Below, in pieces: positions 5,429 through 8,384 of a DNA stretch of 8,384 nucleotides (position 1 is the stretch's first letter; each line of letters starts with the position of its first letter). Under the pieces are notes generated by a model that was given only the letters and a program-made list of their open reading frames with translations, did no database searches and had not been told where the DNA came from. The DNA is from Desulfobulbaceae bacterium (GTDB lineage: Bacteria > Desulfobacterota > Desulfobulbia > Desulfobulbales > Desulfocapsaceae). The stretch is from NCBI GenBank assembly GCA_030632405.1, contig DAOVUU010000082.1, positions 1 through 8,384 of the forward strand, written 5' to 3'. The position numbers were made by a program, and so were the translations under genes.

Positions 5429-5468
5429 ACACACCAAAGGGCGTTACCTTCATGGTGTGTTTTTGTTT
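5429..5468 (+). terminator. Strong intrinsic terminator just upstream of dnaB
   Basis: ACACACCA (5429-5436) pairs with TGGTGTGT (5453-5460). Continuing inward, AAGG (5437-5440) pairs with CCTT (5447-5450) around a GCGTTA loop, with a two-base CA bulge at 5451-5452. The stem of 12 pairs runs into TTTTGTTT (5461-5468). It either ends the rpsF-rplI operon or acts as an attenuator for dnaB, whose start lies 66 bases further on. I find no good promoter between this hairpin and dnaB. Confidence 0.82.
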
Positions 5469-5534
5469 ATTCAATCTCATTTCCGCAGGTACCCATTAAT
5501 TGATCCTTTTACAGATATGAACGAATATTCCCAT

Positions 5535-6905
5535 ATGGCAGAACCGACCAAACCCGTTGTGGCCGGAAAAGTCCCTCCCCAAAATGTAGAGGCTGAACAG
5601 GCTGTTCTCGGCTCAATTCTTCTAAAAGCCGAAACTTTCGGTCCTGTACTTGAGATATTAAAACCTCATGACTTTTACAAGGACAGCCATAAAATAATTT
5701 TTGAAGTAATGGTCGATCTTTTCGAAAAAAATGACCCTCAAGATGTACTGACAGTATCAAATCTTTTGCGAGATAAAAATAAACTCGACAATATCGGTGG
5801 TTCAACATATCTCGCCACCTTAACCTCTATAGTCCCTGTTACTGCGAATATCTCCAGCTATGCAAAAATTATTCGAGAAAAATCAATCCTGCGTCGGTTA
5901 ATAGAGGTTAACAGTGATATTGCAGCACGATGCTATGAAGAACAGAATGATATAGATATCCTGGTCGATGAAGCCGAACAGGCTATCTTTGATATTGCCG
6001 GGCAAAAAGGAGGGCAAAATTTTACTTCGATTAAATCGATTGTGCCGGAGGCGTTTGCTGCAGTTGAACAGCTTTACAAAAGAAAAGAGCTCATCACAGG
6101 TGTCCCCACCGGATATATCGAAATTGATAAAATGACAGCAGGTTTACAACCGTCCGACTTGATAATAATTGCCGCTCGACCTTCAATGGGCAAAACCTCC
6201 CTAGCAATGAATATAGCCCAACACGCTTCCCTTATCGAAAAAATCGGGGTAGCAGTTTTCAGCCTTGAGATGTCTAAAGAGCAACTGGTAATGCGTCTTT
6301 TGAGTTCAGCCGGTCGAATAGACTCCCAGCGAATCCGTACAGGAAAACTCCTCAACGAAGATTGGCCAAAGCTTACAAGAGCGGTGGGGATGCTCTCAGA
6401 AGCACCTATCTATCTGGATGACACACCGGCCATATCTGTTCTTGAAATGAGAGCAAAAGTCCGAAGACTTGCAGCGCAGCATGAAATAGGTCTTATTATA
6501 GTAGACTATCTTCAACTAATGCAGGGAAGAGGTCGTATTGAAAACAGGACACAGGAAATCAGTGAAATTTCTCGATCCCTTAAAGCTCTTGCAAAAGAAC
6601 ACAATGTGCCGGTGGTTGCCCTTTCTCAGCTCAACAGGGGGCTTGAGGGCCGATCAGATAAAAGGCCAATGATGTCGGATCTCAGAGAATCAGGGGCAAT
6701 TGAGCAGGACGCCGATGTAATCTGCTTTATCTATCGTGATGAAGTTTACAACAAATCTGAAGAAAACCCAGATATTGGTATAGCCGAAGTGATCATAGGA
6801 AAACAGAGAAATGGTCCAACTGGTTCCGTTAAACTCACCTTTATTAAAGAATTCACCATGTTTGAAAATATGTCGAGATACGAAGAACATGAAGAGCTTA
6901 TGTAA
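5535..6905 (+). CDS. dnaB: Replicative DNA helicase DnaB
   Basis: The hexameric 5'-3' helicase that unwinds the replication fork and recruits primase. From the ATG at 5535 the product has 456 residues, normal for the family. The N-terminal domain begins with KVPPQNVEAEQAVLGSILL (12-30). The RecA-like domain carries Walker A ARPSMGKTS (K220, T221), a Walker B-type LIIVDYLQLMQG with D324, the SQLNRGLEGRSDKRPMMSDL block (364-383), and GKQRNGPTG (422-430) with the probable arginine-finger region. No intein is present. The frame stays open further upstream (ATG at 5517, GTG at 5457), but the GTG lies within the terminator hairpin and the added residues do not look like DnaB. None of the starts has a clear Shine-Dalgarno, so 5517 remains possible. 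leuS follows after 78 bases. Confidence 0.96.
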   Translation: MAEPTKPVVAGKVPPQNVEAEQAVLGSILLKAETFGPVLEILKPHDFYKDSHKIIFEVMVDLFEKNDPQDVLTVSNLLRDKNKLDNIGGSTYLATLTSIVPVTANISSYAKIIREKSILRRLIEVNSDIAARCYEEQNDIDILVDEAEQAIFDIAGQKGGQNFTSIKSIVPEAFAAVEQLYKRKELITGVPTGYIEIDKMTAGLQPSDLIIIAARPSMGKTSLAMNIAQHASLIEKIGVAVFSLEMSKEQLVMRLLSSAGRIDSQRIRTGKLLNEDWPKLTRAVGMLSEAPIYLDDTPAISVLEMRAKVRRLAAQHEIGLIIVDYLQLMQGRGRIENRTQEISEISRSLKALAKEHNVPVVALSQLNRGLEGRSDKRPMMSDLRESGAIEQDADVICFIYRDEVYNKSEENPDIGIAEVIIGKQRNGPTGSVKLTFIKEFTMFENMSRYEEHEELM

Positions 6906-6921
6906 AGTAGATTCTACTTTA
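6903..6921. repeat. 19-base palindrome at the dnaB stop codon
   Basis: TAAAGTAGATTCTACTTTA has perfect 9-base arms around a single central T and includes the dnaB TAA stop. As RNA it could form a 7-pair hairpin with a GATTC loop, but no T run follows, so it is not a standard terminator. It may protect the 3' end, be an operator before leuS, or be chance in AT-rich sequence. Confidence 0.5.
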
Positions 6922-6983
6922 TGGTGAACTCCTAAACCTCCTGCAAATATTTTTCCTCCACCTCCAGTTTTGAGGCTGTTAAA

Positions 6984-8384
6984 ATGACAACCAGCAACTT
7001 AAGCATCGACAAGTATGATTTTAAAACCATTGAAAAAAAATGGCAGAACCACTGGGAACAAAAAAATACCTACCGTGTCGACGAAGACGTGTCCAAAGAA
7101 AAATATTATGTCCTCGAGATGTTCCCTTACCCTTCCGGGCGTATTCATATGGGGCATGTCAGGAACTACTCGATCGGTGATGTTATAGCCCGATACAAAC
7201 GTCTGCATGGTTTTAATGTGCTTCACCCTATGGGCTGGGACGCATTCGGGCTACCAGCGGAAAACGCAGCCCAAAAAAACAACAGCCATCCCGCAAAATG
7301 GACCTATTCCAACATCACCTACATGCGCAACCAGCTCCGTCAACTCGGTCTTTCGTATGACTGGGACCGGGAGATTGCAACCTGCGACCCCGAATATTAC
7401 CATTGGGAACAGCTCCTATTTATTGAAATGTTTAAAAAGGGCTTAGTCTATCAGAAAGTGAACACTGTCAACTGGTGTGAATCATGCCAGACTGTGCTTG
7501 CCAATGAACAAGTTATAGAAAGTTGCTGCTGGCGGTGCGATCAATTGGTGCAACCCCGCAAAATGAACGGATGGTTTTTCAAAATTACAGATTATGCTGA
7601 GGAGTTACTTGAAGGTCTTGATACATTGCCAGGTTGGCCGGAAAAAGTTTCCACTATGCAGCGTAATTGGATTGGTAAATCGACAGGACTGACCTGTGAA
7701 TTTGCCGTAGACGGTATGGACTGTACTATCCCGATTTTTACAACCCGTCCGGACACAATTTTTGGCGTGACTTTTATGTCTATCGCCCCTGAACATCCCC
7801 TTTTGGACACTCTTATTGATGGTAGCGATAGCAAAGAGCCTGTTCTCAAATTTGTGGGAGACATTCTTGCGGAGAAACAACGTCAAAATCTAGAAGATGA
7901 ACCCGAAAAAAAAGGAGTTTTTACAGGGCGTTACTGTATTAATCCATTCAACAGCCAGAAAATACCCATCTATGTTGCCAACTTTGTTCTCATGGAATAT
8001 GGCACCGGCGCGGTTATGGCAGTCCCTGCCCACGATGAGAGAGATTTTGAATTTGCCAGAAAATACAAATTAGCAATAGCACCGGTCGTTATACCTGACG
8101 GAGCAGACCTCGACCCGGATACCATGGCGGAAGCCTCCACCATTCCAGGTACTCTGGTCAACTCAGGTCAGTTCAGTGGCATGGATTCTATTGTCAGTCA
8201 AGCTGCAATTATACAATACGCCAGAGACAACAAAATCGGAGGTCCACACGTTACCTACAGGTTAAGGGATTGGGGGATTTCCCGGCAACGATACTGGGGT
8301 GCTCCTATCCCAATGATTCATTGTGTTGACTGTGGTGTTCAGCCTGTACCTGTCGCCGACTTACCGGTCCTGCTTCCTGAAGAC
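6984..8384 (+). CDS. leuS: Leucyl-tRNA synthetase, N-terminal 467 residues (cut by window edge)
   Basis: Class I synthetase that charges tRNA-Leu with leucine. The frame is open to the window end, and a full protein would have about 830-860 residues. Visible parts are the N-terminal KKWQNHWE (18-25), the HIGH-type motif in [20 protein letters not shown] (HMGH at 55-58), and [12 protein letters not shown] zinc-module-like cysteine cluster follows (C165, C168, C182, C185). The CP1 editing domain has TTRPDTIFG (253-261) and [15 protein letters not shown] (340-354), where D354 matches the universal editing aspartate. The catalytic core resumes at [14 protein letters not shown]. The KMSKS loop and anticodon domain lie beyond the edge. 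This is the bacterial-type enzyme. A GAGG ribosome binding site (6972-6975) is 8 bases before the ATG. It is probably cotranscribed with dnaB, 78 bases upstream. Confidence 0.98.
   Translation, partial: MTTSNLSIDKYDFKTIEKKWQNHWEQKNTYRVDEDVSKEKYYVLEMFPYPSGRIHMGHVRNYSIGDVIARYKRLHGFNVLHPMGWDAFGLPAENAAQKNNSHPAKWTYSNITYMRNQLRQLGLSYDWDREIATCDPEYYHWEQLLFIEMFKKGLVYQKVNTVNWCESCQTVLANEQVIESCCWRCDQLVQPRKMNGWFFKITDYAEELLEGLDTLPGWPEKVSTMQRNWIGKSTGLTCEFAVDGMDCTIPIFTTRPDTIFGVTFMSIAPEHPLLDTLIDGSDSKEPVLKFVGDILAEKQRQNLEDEPEKKGVFTGRYCINPFNSQKIPIYVANFVLMEYGTGAVMAVPAHDERDFEFARKYKLAIAPVVIPDGADLDPDTMAEASTIPGTLVNSGQFSGMDSIVSQAAIIQYARDNKIGGPHVTYRLRDWGISRQRYWGAPIPMIHCVDCGVQPVPVADLPVLLPED

Noticed and set aside
5452..5499. 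Short 15-codon upstream frame before dnaB, beginning ATG GTG TGT
   Set aside because: It sits inside the terminator stem and T run. The AAGG ahead of it is part of the hairpin, so it is more likely fortuitous than a regulatory leader peptide.
5457..5534. GTG at 5457 as the dnaB start
   Set aside because: It lies within the terminator hairpin, and the extra 26 residues do not resemble DnaB N termini, which begin close to the KVPPQN block.
1..8384. CRISPR array, tRNA or rRNA genes, insertion sequence, prophage or defence genes
   Set aside because: No regularly spaced direct repeats other than the coding repeats in rpsF, no tRNA-like cloverleaf, and no transposase, integrase or nuclease signature were found.

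Overview
The window looks like the chromosome of a Gram-negative bacterium of moderate to low GC, most likely a Desulfobacterota (deltaproteobacterial) sulfate-reducer-type lineage, possibly Desulfobulbales. This rests on the gene order rpsF - rpsR - DUF2232 membrane protein - rplI - dnaB - leuS and on the appearance of the proteins. It is inference from conserved context, not a database match. Coding density is high except in three AT-rich intergenic stretches of about 260-700 bases that contain inverted repeats.

Left part, minus strand (1-1333): reading leftward, an unfamiliar small basic protein with two AP2/ERF-like repeats (887-1333) is followed by rplU (L21, 454-765), rpmA (L27, 129-386) and a strong intrinsic terminator (34-73). 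The rplU-rpmA pair is the standard large-subunit protein operon.

Middle (1334-2815): a 696-base non-coding gap divides the leftward genes from a rightward half-size MazG-type nucleotide pyrophosphohydrolase (2030-2446). The gap holds an orphan terminator-like hairpin. After mazG comes a 15-bp perfect inverted repeat with a 64-base spacer. Two candidate sigma70-type promoters and a structured leader then precede rpsF.

Right part, plus strand (2816-8384): rpsF (S6, with an unusual repetitive tail), rpsR (S18), a DUF2232/YybS-like multi-pass membrane protein, and rplI (L9) form a tightly packed ribosomal operon. The roughly 335 bases between rplI and dnaB hold nested inverted repeats and then a strong intrinsic terminator. 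That terminator overlaps the 5' end of the longest possible dnaB frame, so dnaB (replicative helicase) probably starts at 5535. leuS (leucyl-tRNA synthetase) follows and runs off the right edge after 467 codons.

The gene set is mostly translation and replication housekeeping. I see no clear new multi-gene system. The less ordinary items are the S6 repeat tail, the AP2-like protein, the rpsF leader and the structured intergenic stretches.
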